Positions 9,293 to 17,133 of a stretch of 64,000 nt of DNA are shown piece by piece. Positions within the stretch are counted from its first letter, which is position 1. Each line of letters begins with the position of its first letter. The stretch is from Bacillota bacterium. GTDB taxonomy: Bacteria; Bacillota; Clostridia; Lachnospirales; Lachnospiraceae. The notes under the pieces were generated by a model that saw nothing but the letters and a program-made list of their open reading frames with translations, did no database searches and was not told the DNA's origin. The translations under genes and the position numbers were made by a program. The stretch is from assembly GCA_023442465.1 (NCBI GenBank), contig JAEZZQ010000030.1:62001-126000 (forward strand), written 5' to 3'.

Positions 9293-9331
9293 AAGGTTTT
9301 GTGCATACACAATATGCACAGAACCTTTTTT
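9293..9331 (+). terminator. Intrinsic terminator after the hydrolase gene
   Basis: AAGGTTTTGTGCAT and ATGCACAGAACCTT form a long stem with one mismatch and a 7-nt loop, followed by TTTT. This is a textbook rho-independent terminator 20 bp after the stop codon. Confidence 0.88.
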
Positions 9332-9337
9332 AAGTAA

Positions 9338-9463
9338 TACAAAAGTGCTCCTATTACATAAAAAATAGATGCGCAGCTACGCGCGTCAGACAAAAGCTGT
9401 GCTGTCGAAGCGGTTGGCTGCGGGAGTGTGTGAAGCACACTTTTGTTCTGTGCAAATGTAATA
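9338..9463 (+). repeat. Dispersed intergenic repeat, family A, copy 3 (most complete)
   Basis: The most complete copy. It has nested inverted ends: ACAAAAGTG (9339-9347) with CACTTTTGT (9438-9446), and TATTACAT (9352-9359) with ATGTAATA (9456-9463). The interior contains GATGCGCAGCTACGCGCG and CAAAAGCTGTGCTGTCGAAG, shared with the copies at 1265 and 1537. It lies between a terminator and the NfeD promoter. No coding potential is seen. It resembles a small non-autonomous, foldable repeat. Confidence 0.8.
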
Positions 9464-9492
9464 TTGAATAAAGTGCCGAAATATAGTAAGAT
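9464..9492 (+). promoter_or_regulatory. Promoter for the NfeD-SPFH operon
   Basis: TTGAAT (9464-9469), a 17-bp spacer and TAAGAT (9487-9492). The -35 box directly abuts the right end of repeat A copy 3. Confidence 0.55.
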
Positions 9493-9521
9493 ATAAGAAA
9501 GTCATGGAAGGGAGACTGATT

Positions 9522-9965
9522 ATGAACTACACTATTTTATGGCTTATTGCATTGGTTTTGTTTATAGTAGTTGAGATAGGCACCATGGGACTTACCACTA
9601 TCTGGTTTGCGGGGGGTGCTCTTGTAGCGGTAATAGCTGCGGTTTTCGGAGCTCCGGTGGCTTTGCAGATAGTTCTTTTTTTGGCGGTATCTCTTGTGCT
9701 TCTTTATTTTACAAGACCTATAGCGGTAAGGTACTTCAACAAGGACAGGGTGAAGACGAATGCGGAGAGCCTTGTGGGCAGACAGGCAATTGTCACCAGC
9801 GAGATTGATAATCTGCAGGGAATCGGACAAGTGACTGTTAACGGACTGGAATGGTCCGCTCGGATGTCGGAGGATAATGTGAAGCTGGCAGCCGGAAGCG
9901 TAGTGAACATAGTTGCTATTAACGGAGTGAAACTCATTGTTGAGGAGAAAAAAGAGGAGAATTAA
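9522..9965 (+). CDS. NfeD-like membrane protein
   Basis: A 147-residue membrane protein of the short NfeD class. These proteins are partners of SPFH/stomatin-like proteins in membrane microdomains and are thought to help organise or quality-control membranes. Two to three hydrophobic segments occupy roughly residues 5-75 (LIALVLFIVVEIGTMG, LVAVIAAVFGAPVALQ, VLFLAVSLVLLYF). A C-terminal OB-fold NfeD domain follows (LVGRQAIVTSEI, GIGQVTVNGLEWSA, VVNIVAINGVKLIVE). ATG at 9522 has GGAAGGGAG 8 nt upstream; an ATG at 9504 lies before that RBS. The SPFH gene starts one base after the stop codon, so the two are translationally coupled. Confidence 0.88.
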   Translation: MNYTILWLIALVLFIVVEIGTMGLTTIWFAGGALVAVIAAVFGAPVALQIVLFLAVSLVLLYFTRPIAVRYFNKDRVKTNAESLVGRQAIVTSEIDNLQGIGQVTVNGLEWSARMSEDNVKLAAGSVVNIVAINGVKLIVEEKKEEN

Positions 9966-9966
9966 T

Positions 9967-10896
9967 ATGATAACATTAGCTATTGTTCTGGTCATACTTA
10001 TTTTAGTTTTGGTATCTTGCGTCAAGATCGTGCCGCAGGCAAATGCGATTGTTTTGGAAAGACTCGGCGCTTATCAGAGTACATGGTCGGTAGGACTTCA
10101 CTTTAAAGTGCCGTTGATCGATAAAGTAGCGAGGAAGGTAAATTTAAAGGAGCAGGTAGCAGATTTCGCACCTCAGCCGGTTATTACGAAGGATAACGTA
10201 ACGATGCGTATCGATACGGTAGTATTTTATCAGATCACGGACCCGAAGCTTTATGCATACGGAGTGGAGAAGCCGATTATGGCTATCGAGAACCTGGCGG
10301 CGACGACGCTGCGTAATATCATCGGTGATATGGAGTTAGACCAGACGCTTACCTCCAGGGAAATCGTTAACACGAAGATGAGAGCGGCTCTCGATTCTGC
10401 CACAGACCCGTGGGGAATCAAGGTAAACCGTGTGGAGCTTAAGAACATTGTTCCTCCGGCAGCTATTCAGGACGCCATGGAGAAACAGATGAAGGCAGAA
10501 CGTGAACGCCGTGAAGCAATTCTCCGTGCGGAAGGTGAGAAGAAGTCCACGATTCTTGTAGCGGAAGGACAGAAGGAATCAGTGATTCTGGAAGCGGAGG
10601 CTAATAAACAGTCGGCAATCCTTCGTGCAGAAGCCGAGAAGATGAAGATGATCCGTGAGGCGGAAGGTGAGGCAGAGGCGATTCTTACAGTACAGAAGGC
10701 GACTGCGGATGGTATCCGCATGGTTCGCGAAGCCGGTGCAGACCAGGCGGTTCTTACGCTTAAGAGCCTTGAAGCGTTTGCGAAAGCAGCGGATGGCAAG
10801 GCGACCAAGATTATCATTCCTTCCGAGATTCAGGGAGTGGCAGGTCTGGTTTCCTCCATCAAGGAAATTGTTACAGACAGTAGCGTTAGCAAATAA
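9967..10896 (+). CDS. SPFH/stomatin-like membrane protein (QmcA/paraslipin type)
   Basis: A 309-residue band-7 protein anchored by one N-terminal hydrophobic segment (ITLAIVLVILILVLVSCV). It has the stomatin signature region around NAIVLERLGAYQSTW, KVNLKEQV, VTMRIDTVVFYQI and ENLAATTLRNIIGDMELD. The middle (about residues 170-240) is a long Ala/Glu/Arg-rich coiled coil with repeated ERREAILRAEGEK and AEGQKESVILEAEA units, typical of flotillin/QmcA proteins. Family members oligomerise in membrane rafts and often pair with NfeD, as here. ATG at 9967 follows AAGAGGAG. A hairpin with one wobble pair follows the gene. Confidence 0.9.
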   Translation: MITLAIVLVILILVLVSCVKIVPQANAIVLERLGAYQSTWSVGLHFKVPLIDKVARKVNLKEQVADFAPQPVITKDNVTMRIDTVVFYQITDPKLYAYGVEKPIMAIENLAATTLRNIIGDMELDQTLTSREIVNTKMRAALDSATDPWGIKVNRVELKNIVPPAAIQDAMEKQMKAERERREAILRAEGEKKSTILVAEGQKESVILEAEANKQSAILRAEAEKMKMIREAEGEAEAILTVQKATADGIRMVREAGADQAVLTLKSLEAFAKAADGKATKIIIPSEIQGVAGLVSSIKEIVTDSSVSK

Positions 10897-10912
10897 AAAA
10901 TTAAGCTTATTG

Positions 10913-10950
10913 ATTCCGGTAGTTGGAAGAAAGTTTCCGGCTGCCGGAAT
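10913..10950 (+). terminator. Terminator-like hairpin after the SPFH gene
   Basis: ATTCCGGTAG (10913-10922) pairs with CTGCCGGAAT (10941-10950) with one T-G wobble and an 18-nt loop. Only a short TTTC follows, so termination efficiency is uncertain. Confidence 0.5.
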
Positions 10951-10985
10951 TTCATAACGTTGTAAATATAGGAAGAGAAAAGATA

Positions 10986-11118
10986 GTTACTGTTCACTCC
11001 GTTCTCATTAACACATGATTTCTGCATTTAAATTCGCTTCGCGAAGCAGAAATCATCTCTTGCATCACGTTCTTACGCAGCTTAACAGCAAGTGTTAAGC
11101 TACTGTGTGAACAGTAAC
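10986..11118. repeat. MITE-like element, family B, copy 1 (133 bp)
   Basis: The element is bounded by perfect 12-bp terminal inverted repeats, GTTACTGTTCAC (10986-10997) and GTGAACAGTAAC (11107-11118). Inside, TCGCTTCGCGAAGC forms a central palindrome, and GCTTAACAGCAAGTGTTAAGC is another. It encodes nothing. Its reverse complement matches the element at 13546-13693 over nearly the full length. It lies upstream of argF. Confidence 0.85.
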
Positions 11119-11162
11119 AAAAAATACCCGTTTGGAACATTCAGGAAAGGCAGGAAGCGCAC

Positions 11163-12158
11163 ATGGATTTGAAGGGACGTCATTTTTTGAAGCTATTGGA
11201 TTTTACCCCGGAGGAAATTACATATTTGCTCGATTTATCGGCAGACTTAAAGGATAAGAAGAAAAAAGGAGTTTTGACTCAGTGGCATACGGGAAAGAAT
11301 GTGGCGCTGATTTTTGAAAAGACGAGCACGAGAACGAGATGTGCGTTTGAAGTGGCGGCTCATGATCTTGGTATGGGAACTACTTACCTCGATCCGGTAG
11401 GCTCTCAGATAGGAAAGAAGGAAAGCATTGCGGATACGGCGAGAGTGCTTGGAAGCATGTATGAGGGCATTGAGTATCGCGGATACGGTCAGGAAATTGT
11501 GGAGGAATTAGCGAAATATGCGGGAGTTCCTGTGTGGAACGGTCTGACCAACGAATTTCATCCTACGCAGATGCTGGCGGACCTATTGACGATCAGAGAG
11601 CACTTCGGCTATTTGAAGGGCATCAAATTGACTTATATGGGCGATGCCCGTTACAATATGGGAAATTCCCTTATGGTAGCCTGTGCGAAGATGGGAATGC
11701 ATTTTACGGCATGTACGGCAGGGAAGTATTTTCCGGAGAAAGCGCTGGTGGAGGAATGCCAAAGGATAGCAGCGGCGACCGGTGCTACGATTGAATTGAC
11801 GGAAAACGTGGAGGAAGGAACAAAGAATGCGGATGTCATCTACACGGACGTATGGGTTTCCATGGGAGAGCCTGCGGAGGTTTGGACAGAACGTATCGAG
11901 GAGCTTTCACCCTACCAGGTAAACAGCAAGGTAATGGAGAACGCAGGAGAGAAAGCGATATTCATGCATTGCCTGCCTGCTTTCCACGATTTGAAAACGG
12001 CGGTCGGGAAGGAAATGGGAGAGAAATTCGGCATTACGGAAATGGAAGTGACGGATGAGGTATTCGAGTCTGCGGCTTCTATTGTATTTCAGGAGGCGGA
12101 AAACCGCATGCATACAATTAAAGCGGTAATGGCGGCAACGATTGGGGTTATGGAATAA
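11163..12158 (+). CDS. argF: Ornithine carbamoyltransferase
   Basis: The enzyme joins carbamoyl phosphate and ornithine to give citrulline in arginine synthesis (or runs in reverse in arginine deiminase catabolism). The 331-residue protein shows the carbamoyl-phosphate motif STRTRCAFE near residue 57, NGLTNEFHPTQMLADLLT near 130 (the HPTQ loop), an ornithine-binding DVWVSMGE region near 230 and HCLPAFHD near 268. No other arginine gene is adjacent, so biosynthetic versus catabolic use cannot be settled here. AGGAAGC precedes ATG. birA starts 2 bp after the stop. A MITE-like repeat lies directly upstream. Confidence 0.96.
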   Translation: MDLKGRHFLKLLDFTPEEITYLLDLSADLKDKKKKGVLTQWHTGKNVALIFEKTSTRTRCAFEVAAHDLGMGTTYLDPVGSQIGKKESIADTARVLGSMYEGIEYRGYGQEIVEELAKYAGVPVWNGLTNEFHPTQMLADLLTIREHFGYLKGIKLTYMGDARYNMGNSLMVACAKMGMHFTACTAGKYFPEKALVEECQRIAAATGATIELTENVEEGTKNADVIYTDVWVSMGEPAEVWTERIEELSPYQVNSKVMENAGEKAIFMHCLPAFHDLKTAVGKEMGEKFGITEMEVTDEVFESAASIVFQEAENRMHTIKAVMAATIGVME

Positions 12159-12160
12159 GT

Positions 12161-13141
12161 ATGAAGACAGAGATTTTGACGCTCCTTAGGGAAAGTGAGG
12201 ATTACGTTTCCGGGCAGGAGCTTTGCAACCGATTTGGCGTGTCGAGGACAGCAGTCTGGAAGGTAATGAAGCAACTGAAGGAAGAGGGCTATGTGATAGA
12301 AGCGGTCCAGAATAAGGGCTATAAGCTCAAGGCCAATCCGGATGTGCTTACCTTAAGCGAATTAAAGAGCCGCATCCATAATCAGTGGGCGGGAAATACG
12401 CTTTATTTCTACGAAGAAACCGGCTCTACGAATATCGATGCAAAGCGTCTTGCGGAGGAAGGTGCCCCCCATGGGACGGTGGCGGTAGCGGATAAGCAGA
12501 ATGCCGGAAGAGGAAGGCGGGGGAGAGTATGGCAGTCTCCCGCGGGAAAGGATATTTATTTTACCCTTTTGCTCCGGCCCGATTTTGCCCCGGACAAGGC
12601 GTCGGGCCTTACGCTCGTCATGGCACTTTCGGTAGCGCAGGCGGTGGAAGCCTTTTGCGGACTGGCAGTAGGAATCAAATGGCCTAACGATATTGTGGTA
12701 AACGGTAGGAAGATTTGCGGAATACTGACAGAAATGAATGTGGAGCCGGGCTATATCCAGTATGTAGTCATCGGTGCGGGCATCAATGTGAATCTGGCAC
12801 AGTTTCCGGAGGAGATAAGCAAAACGGCAACGTCGTTGTTTCTGGAGAGCAGGACGCAGTGGCCCCGGGCTGAACTTTTGCAAAATGTCTTGAAGCGCTT
12901 TGAATATAATTACGAGGTATTTTTACAGACACAGGATTTAACGGGGATTAGGACGGAATATATGAAGCATCTGGTAAATGTGGACAAACAAGTGCGGGTG
13001 CTGGACCCCGGAGGGGAATTTGAAGGAATTGCAAGGGGAATCGATTCGTCGGGAGAACTGCTGGTAGAGAAGGAAAGCGGGGAAATCGTAAAGGTATATG
13101 CCGGAGAGGTATCGGTAAGAGGCTTGTTCGGTTATGTATAA
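12161..13141 (+). CDS. birA: Bifunctional biotin ligase / biotin operon repressor
   Basis: BirA activates biotin to biotinyl-AMP and attaches it to a lysine on carboxylases; with its HTH domain it can also repress biotin genes. The 326-residue protein has an N-terminal winged helix (residues 1-65, CNRFGVSRTAVWKVMKQL), the ligase domain with GRGRRGRVWQSP (biotinyl-AMP loop) near 110, KWPNDIVVNGRKICGIL near 175 and GAGINVNL near 205, and a C-terminal SH3-like domain. The start is 2 bp after the argF stop, so expression is likely coupled although the pathways are unrelated. Confidence 0.94.
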   Translation: MKTEILTLLRESEDYVSGQELCNRFGVSRTAVWKVMKQLKEEGYVIEAVQNKGYKLKANPDVLTLSELKSRIHNQWAGNTLYFYEETGSTNIDAKRLAEEGAPHGTVAVADKQNAGRGRRGRVWQSPAGKDIYFTLLLRPDFAPDKASGLTLVMALSVAQAVEAFCGLAVGIKWPNDIVVNGRKICGILTEMNVEPGYIQYVVIGAGINVNLAQFPEEISKTATSLFLESRTQWPRAELLQNVLKRFEYNYEVFLQTQDLTGIRTEYMKHLVNVDKQVRVLDPGGEFEGIARGIDSSGELLVEKESGEIVKVYAGEVSVRGLFGYV

Positions 13142-13190
13142 TGTCCGGCGGTATCGGAAATAGTCTGTGAAAGGAGCGCATTTTATAGGA

Positions 13191-13535
13191 ATGGAAGAGA
13201 ATAGAATTGTTTTATGCGGTGCAAATTCTTATGAACAGAAATATTATTTTAACGATAGATTCGATGGGATTCCCCAGTCTATCAAGGACGAGCTGCATAT
13301 TATCTGTGTGCTTTTTACCGAAGAGGTAGGAGGGATCTTCACGGTGGTGTTCGAAGAGGACGGCACGGTTTCTCTGGAAACAAATTTTGCAGACGATGAC
13401 TTTCTGTATGATGAAATTAGCAGCGGGCTGATGGTAGGTAAGATAAGAAGCAGCAGGCAGGAGTTATTCGAATCGTTAAGTCTGTACTACCGTATTTTTG
13501 TCCTGCATGAGGAACTCGATTTGGAAGAAGACTAA
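13191..13535 (+). CDS. DUF6145-like conserved protein
   Basis: A 114-residue acidic protein with no signal peptide or membrane segment. It begins MEENRIVLCGANSYEQKYYF and ends in an acidic tail. From memory it resembles small conserved Lachnospiraceae proteins classed as DUF6145; function is unknown. ATG at 13191 is favoured; a GTG at 13167 would add eight residues but overlaps the AAGGAG Shine-Dalgarno-like stretch at 13171-13176. It sits 49 bp after birA and just before a MITE-like repeat. Confidence 0.7.
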   Translation: MEENRIVLCGANSYEQKYYFNDRFDGIPQSIKDELHIICVLFTEEVGGIFTVVFEEDGTVSLETNFADDDFLYDEISSGLMVGKIRSSRQELFESLSLYYRIFVLHEELDLEED

Positions 13536-13545
13536 GAGAATGAGC

Positions 13546-13693
13546 GTTACTGTTCACATAGTAGCTTAACATTTGCTGTTAAGCTGCGTAAGAACGTGAT
13601 TCAAGAGATGATTTCTGCTTCGCAGAGCGAACTTACATGCAAATTTTTGCATTGCAGAAATCGTGCGTTGCTGAGAACGAAGTGAACAGTAAT
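13546..13693. repeat. MITE-like element, family B, copy 2 (148 bp, inverted)
   Basis: Ends are GTTACTGTTCAC (13546-13557) and GTGAACAGTAAT (13682-13693). The interior matches the reverse complement of the element at 10986-11118, including the TAGCTTAACATTTGCTGTTAAG palindrome arms and GAGATGATTTCTGC. It has extra bases around CAAATTTTTGCATTG. The right end lies only 2 bp before the GGAGG of coaX, so the element forms the immediate leader of that gene. Confidence 0.85.
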
Positions 13694-13708
13694 ATGGAGG
13701 AAAGAAAC

Positions 13709-14479
13709 ATGATACTTGTAATTGACGTAGGAAACACGAATATAACCTTTGGAGTATATAACGGTAAGGAGCTTGTGACTACTTTCCGCATGACCACAAG
13801 GATGGAGCGTACTTCGGATGAGTATGGCATGAGCATCACAGAGCTTCTTAGAATTAACAATATAGGCAAAGAGGATTTGGAGGGAACGATTATCGCCAGC
13901 GTCGTTCCCAATATCATGCATGCACTGGTTGGCGGAGTATCCAGATATCTGGGAACTGTGCCGGTTATCGTGGGCCCGGGAGTGAAGACCGGAATCAAGA
14001 TCATTACCGAGAATCCGCGGGAAATCGGACCGGACCGGATTGTGGATGCGGTAGCTGCATATGAAATTTACGGCGGGCCGGTGCTTGTGGTGGACTTCGG
14101 TACGGCAACCACCTACGACCTTGTGACGGAGGATGGCTGTTTTGCGGCTGGAATCACGGCGCCGGGTATTCGAATCAGTGCAAAAGCCTTGTGGGAGCAT
14201 ACGGCAAAGCTGCCCGAGGTAGAAATTAAAAAGCCCAAGTCCATTCTGGCGCAGGAAACCATATCCAGCATGCAGGCCGGACTGGTATACGGGCAAATCG
14301 GACAGACGGAATATATCGTGGGTCAGGTCAAGAAGGAAAGCGGATTTGATAACCTGAAAACGGTGGCTACAGGAGGGCTTGGCCGGTTGATTTCAGAGGA
14401 GGCGGAGAGCATCGATATTTACTGCAGCACGCTTACCTTGGACGGACTGAGGATAATCTATGATAAGAACAGGAAATAG
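13709..14479 (+). CDS. coaX: Type III pantothenate kinase
   Basis: CoaX phosphorylates pantothenate, the first step of coenzyme A synthesis, and belongs to the ASKHA fold. The 256-residue protein starts with the phosphate-1 motif IDVGNTNITFGVY. It has PDRIVDAVAAYE near 108, VDFGTATTYD (catalytic Asp) near 128 and an ATP-site GGLGRLI near 222. Start is ATG at 13709 with GGAGG at 13696-13700; the frame is open further upstream only because it reads through the MITE-like repeat. dusB follows 47 bp downstream. Confidence 0.95.
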   Translation: MILVIDVGNTNITFGVYNGKELVTTFRMTTRMERTSDEYGMSITELLRINNIGKEDLEGTIIASVVPNIMHALVGGVSRYLGTVPVIVGPGVKTGIKIITENPREIGPDRIVDAVAAYEIYGGPVLVVDFGTATTYDLVTEDGCFAAGITAPGIRISAKALWEHTAKLPEVEIKKPKSILAQETISSMQAGLVYGQIGQTEYIVGQVKKESGFDNLKTVATGGLGRLISEEAESIDIYCSTLTLDGLRIIYDKNRK

Positions 14480-14526
14480 GTTAAAGGAAGGGCGTCTTCC
14501 CGTCAAAGCGGATATGGGGTATAAAA

Positions 14527-15504
14527 ATGGAAAGTAAATTAAGACCCTTGCGGATAGGAGACGCCATACTGGAAAATAATATCATATTAGCTCCCATGGC
14601 AGGCGTTACCGACCTGCCGTTTCGATTGCTATGCAAGGAGCAGGGAGCAGGGCTCATATGTATGGAAATGGTCAGTGCCAAGGCGATTATGTATAATAAT
14701 AAGAATACGGAGGAGCTTCTTGCGATTCACCCGAAGGAGCTTCCGGTTTCCTTACAGCTTTTCGGTTCGGATCCGTACATTATAAGCGAAATGGCGAAAC
14801 GAATCGAGGAGCGCCCTTTTGCCGTGCTGGATATTAACATGGGATGTCCGATGCCTAAGATTGTAAATAACGGTGAGGGCTCGGCTCTCATGAAAAATTC
14901 AGCACTGGTAGAAAAAATCGTAGCGGAGACGGTAAAAGCAATTAAAAAGCCGGTTACCGTAAAAATCAGAAAGGGCTTTGACGAGGCGCATGTGAATGCG
15001 GTGGAAATCGCCAAGGCAGCGGAGGCGGCGGGAGCCGCAGCAGTAACGGTGCACGGACGGACAAGAGAGCAATATTATGCGGGAGAAGCGGATTGGGATA
15101 TTATCGCTAAGGTAAAGGACAGTGTCCGTATTCCGGTTATTGGAAACGGCGATGTGACTGACGGAGAATCGGCTGCGAAGCTGATGGAGCAAACCGGCTG
15201 CGATGGTGTGATGATAGGCCGTGCAGTCAGAGGAAATCCTTGGATTTTCAGGGAAATTAAGACGTATTTGCAAACAGGAGAGAAGCTTGCTTCTCCTGAG
15301 ACTGCACAGGTAAAGGAAATGATTTTACGACATGCAAGGCTTCAGCTTAAATACAAGGGAGAATATGTAGGCATCCGTGAGATGCGCAAGCACGTTGCCT
15401 GGTATGTCACCGGATTTCCCTATGCGGCGAGATTCAGACAGAAGGTGAATGAGATGGAAACTTTCGACGATCTGATGAAAGGCGTAGAGGCGATTTTTAT
15501 GTAA
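14527..15504 (+). CDS. dusB: tRNA-dihydrouridine synthase
   Basis: A flavin (FMN) enzyme that reduces specific uridines in tRNA to dihydrouridine. The 325-residue protein has the TIM-barrel start APMAGVTDLPFRLLCKEQGA, the LQLFGSDP strand, the catalytic-Cys motif NMGCPMPKI near 100, VTVKIRKGFD near 143 and the FMN-phosphate motif VIGNGDV then GCDGVMIGRAVRGNPWIF. The C-terminal helical tRNA-binding domain is present (REMRKHVAWYVTGFP). Length is normal for DusB. Likely co-transcribed with coaX. Confidence 0.94.
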   Translation: MESKLRPLRIGDAILENNIILAPMAGVTDLPFRLLCKEQGAGLICMEMVSAKAIMYNNKNTEELLAIHPKELPVSLQLFGSDPYIISEMAKRIEERPFAVLDINMGCPMPKIVNNGEGSALMKNSALVEKIVAETVKAIKKPVTVKIRKGFDEAHVNAVEIAKAAEAAGAAAVTVHGRTREQYYAGEADWDIIAKVKDSVRIPVIGNGDVTDGESAAKLMEQTGCDGVMIGRAVRGNPWIFREIKTYLQTGEKLASPETAQVKEMILRHARLQLKYKGEYVGIREMRKHVAWYVTGFPYAARFRQKVNEMETFDDLMKGVEAIFM

Positions 15505-15565
15505 TTAGGAAAGTACGCGTTTGTTATGACGAGAAATTATGAACGGCAAAGCTGTGAACAGTAAC
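15505..15565. repeat. Remnant combining repeat family A and B ends
   Basis: The stretch begins ATTAGGAAAGTAC, as in family A copy 1 (1262-1274), and ends GTGAACAGTAAC (15554-15565), identical to the family B terminus. The interiors of both families are missing. It looks like a decayed or internally deleted element. Confidence 0.5.
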
Positions 15566-15671
15566 AATTCACCGACAAATGTAATAAGGGTAAGTTGGCT
15601 TTCATATGCTGTTTAAAAGCATGAAACGCCGCGATGAGAATTTTAATAAGCGGTGTTTGACTGGGACAGAT

Positions 15672-16490
15672 ATGGAATCGGATAGGAAGACGATCGTGTA
15701 TTTCCATCTGGAAAGAGGACAGAATGCGAAGAAGCATTTCTGGAACACCTTCCGGATGTCTTGCGTAAATATAGATATGGGAGAGGAGTACGAACTTTTA
15801 TTTTACAAGGTGCCGGAATTCTACGGAGGCGGACAGCCTTGGGATAAGCAAAGGCTCCTCGAAGTATTGAGTGCGCAGCTGGAGCAAACAGAGGCTTGGG
15901 ATTATTATTTGCAGCCGGATTTAAGCAGCCTGCTGGAAATAAAAGAAAAGCTTCCGCCGGAAATTTTGCTCCATAAGGTTGTGAAGCAAAATCTGTGCTG
16001 GGAGTATCTGTTCCTGATTGGATGGAATGCGGCGGACGACGAGTTTGGCGAGGAGGGCTCCTTTCAGAGAATCGATGCGATGGAGGAGCAGAAAAATATC
16101 TTCGCTGTATTGCTGCAAAAATATCTGCCCCGTATCAATCATTTTACGGTAGTTACCGACCGACCGGAGATGTACATGGATTTTACGGATTATGTATATG
16201 AAGAATACGGTATCCCCGCAGCCTACGTAAATAAGCTGGAAAAACGCCTCGGCAAGAACAAAAAGACGGTGATTTTGGATGGAAGGCGGCGCTATGTTCC
16301 TCCCTATGCCGCTATTCCTGAAGAAGCATCATACATTGACTTTTGGTCGGAGAACGAAAAGAGGAGGGTGCTGGAGACGAAGCGAAAGGATGTAAGGTAT
16401 CTGTCAACAGTGAAATTCCTTGACACTCTCGCAAAAAATGGGTACAATACTAGAGTTAATCAGACCCATATTCAGGCAGAGAATAAGTAA
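15672..16490 (+). CDS. Conserved hypothetical protein
   Basis: A predicted soluble protein of 272 residues that I do not recognise. There is no signal peptide, membrane segment or nucleotide-binding motif. It is rich in aromatic and charged residues (for example IVYFHLERGQNAKKHFW near the start, LLQKYLPRINHFTVVTDRPE near 180, YIDFWSENEKRRVLETKRKD near 235). The start is uncertain: ATG at 15672 has a weak GGGA, while ATGs at 15606 and 15621 in the same frame lack a good RBS. The greA promoter lies inside its 3' end. Confidence 0.65.
   Translation: MESDRKTIVYFHLERGQNAKKHFWNTFRMSCVNIDMGEEYELLFYKVPEFYGGGQPWDKQRLLEVLSAQLEQTEAWDYYLQPDLSSLLEIKEKLPPEILLHKVVKQNLCWEYLFLIGWNAADDEFGEEGSFQRIDAMEEQKNIFAVLLQKYLPRINHFTVVTDRPEMYMDFTDYVYEEYGIPAAYVNKLEKRLGKNKKTVILDGRRRYVPPYAAIPEEASYIDFWSENEKRRVLETKRKDVRYLSTVKFLDTLAKNGYNTRVNQTHIQAENK
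16420..16448 (+). promoter_or_regulatory. Near-consensus sigma-A promoter for greA
   Basis: TTGACA (16420-16425), 17-bp spacer, TACAAT (16443-16448). It lies within the last codons of the upstream hypothetical gene and gives a leader of about 145 nt before greA that contains four tandem palindromic repeats. Confidence 0.8.
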
Positions 16491-16503
16491 AAATTGGTGG
16501 AAG

Positions 16504-16583
16504 ACGAGTAAAGAACATTCGTAACGAGTAAAAAACATTCATAACGAGTAAAGAAAGCTCGTAACGAGTAAAGAACACTCGTA
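16504..16583 (+). repeat. Four tandem 20-bp palindromic repeats in the greA leader
   Basis: Four contiguous 20-bp units start at 16504, 16524, 16544 and 16564. The last is ACGAGTAAAGAACACTCGTA, in which ACGAGT and ACTCGT form a 6-bp stem around AAAGAAC. The others differ by a few bases but keep the ACGAG/CTCGT or ACGAG/TTCGT arms. The array lies between the greA promoter and its RBS, so it would be transcribed. Confidence 0.85.
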
Positions 16584-16599
16584 GGAAGGGTGATCCAAA

Positions 16600-17085
16600 A
16601 TGGAAGAGAAGAAGAATATTTTGACTTATGAAGGTCTCAAAAAATATGAAGATGAACTTCATGATTTAAAAGTAGTTAAAAGACAAGAAGTAGCACAGAA
16701 AATCAAGGAAGCCAGAGAACAGGGCGATTTATCGGAAAATGCGGAATACGATGCGGCGAAAGATGAGCAGCGTGATATTGAAGCCAGAATCGAAGAATTG
16801 GAAAAAATCTTGAAAAACGCCGAGGTTGTGGTAGAAGACGAAGTGGATCTGGATAAGATTAACATCGGCTGTAAAGTAAGGATTATGGATATGGAATATA
16901 AAGAAGAATTGGAATATAAAATCGTAGGCTCCACCGAGGCAAACAGCCTTAAGGGGAAAATCTCTAACGAATCGCCGGTAGGGAAGGCATTGATCGGTGC
17001 AAAGGTAGGAGCATTAGTCAGCGTAGAAACGCAGGTCGGCGTATTGAAATATAAAGTGCTCGAGATTCAGCGCTCCAGCAATTAA
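16600..17085 (+). CDS. greA: Transcription elongation factor GreA
   Basis: GreA enters the secondary channel of backtracked RNA polymerase and stimulates transcript cleavage. The 161-residue protein has the N-terminal coiled coil (residues 5-80) with the acidic tip region ENAEYDAAKDEQRDIEARI, and the C-terminal globular FKBP-like domain with ISNESPVGKALIGAKVG. GGAAGGGTGA lies upstream of ATG. It precedes lysS by 48 bp, a common clostridial pairing. The leader carries an unusual four-unit tandem palindrome. Confidence 0.95.
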   Translation: MEEKKNILTYEGLKKYEDELHDLKVVKRQEVAQKIKEAREQGDLSENAEYDAAKDEQRDIEARIEELEKILKNAEVVVEDEVDLDKINIGCKVRIMDMEYKEELEYKIVGSTEANSLKGKISNESPVGKALIGAKVGALVSVETQVGVLKYKVLEIQRSSN

Positions 17086-17133
17086 AAAATGTAGGGGCTG
17101 ACAGAGAAAGTCGGGAGAAAAGGAGTGTCGGTA

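Noticed and set aside
9338..9463. Repeat family A as a riboswitch
   Set aside because: Copies occur after terminators and between unrelated genes (glmS-dnaE, hydrolase-NfeD), which fits a dispersed repeat better than a metabolite sensor.
13637..13708. N-terminal extension of CoaX
   Set aside because: The extra codons are read through the MITE-like repeat; GGAGG points to ATG 13709, which begins the conserved IDVGNTN motif.
16504..16583. Possible CRISPR array (four equal repeats)
   Set aside because: The units are contiguous, with no spacers, no leader and no cas genes. They are tandem palindromes.
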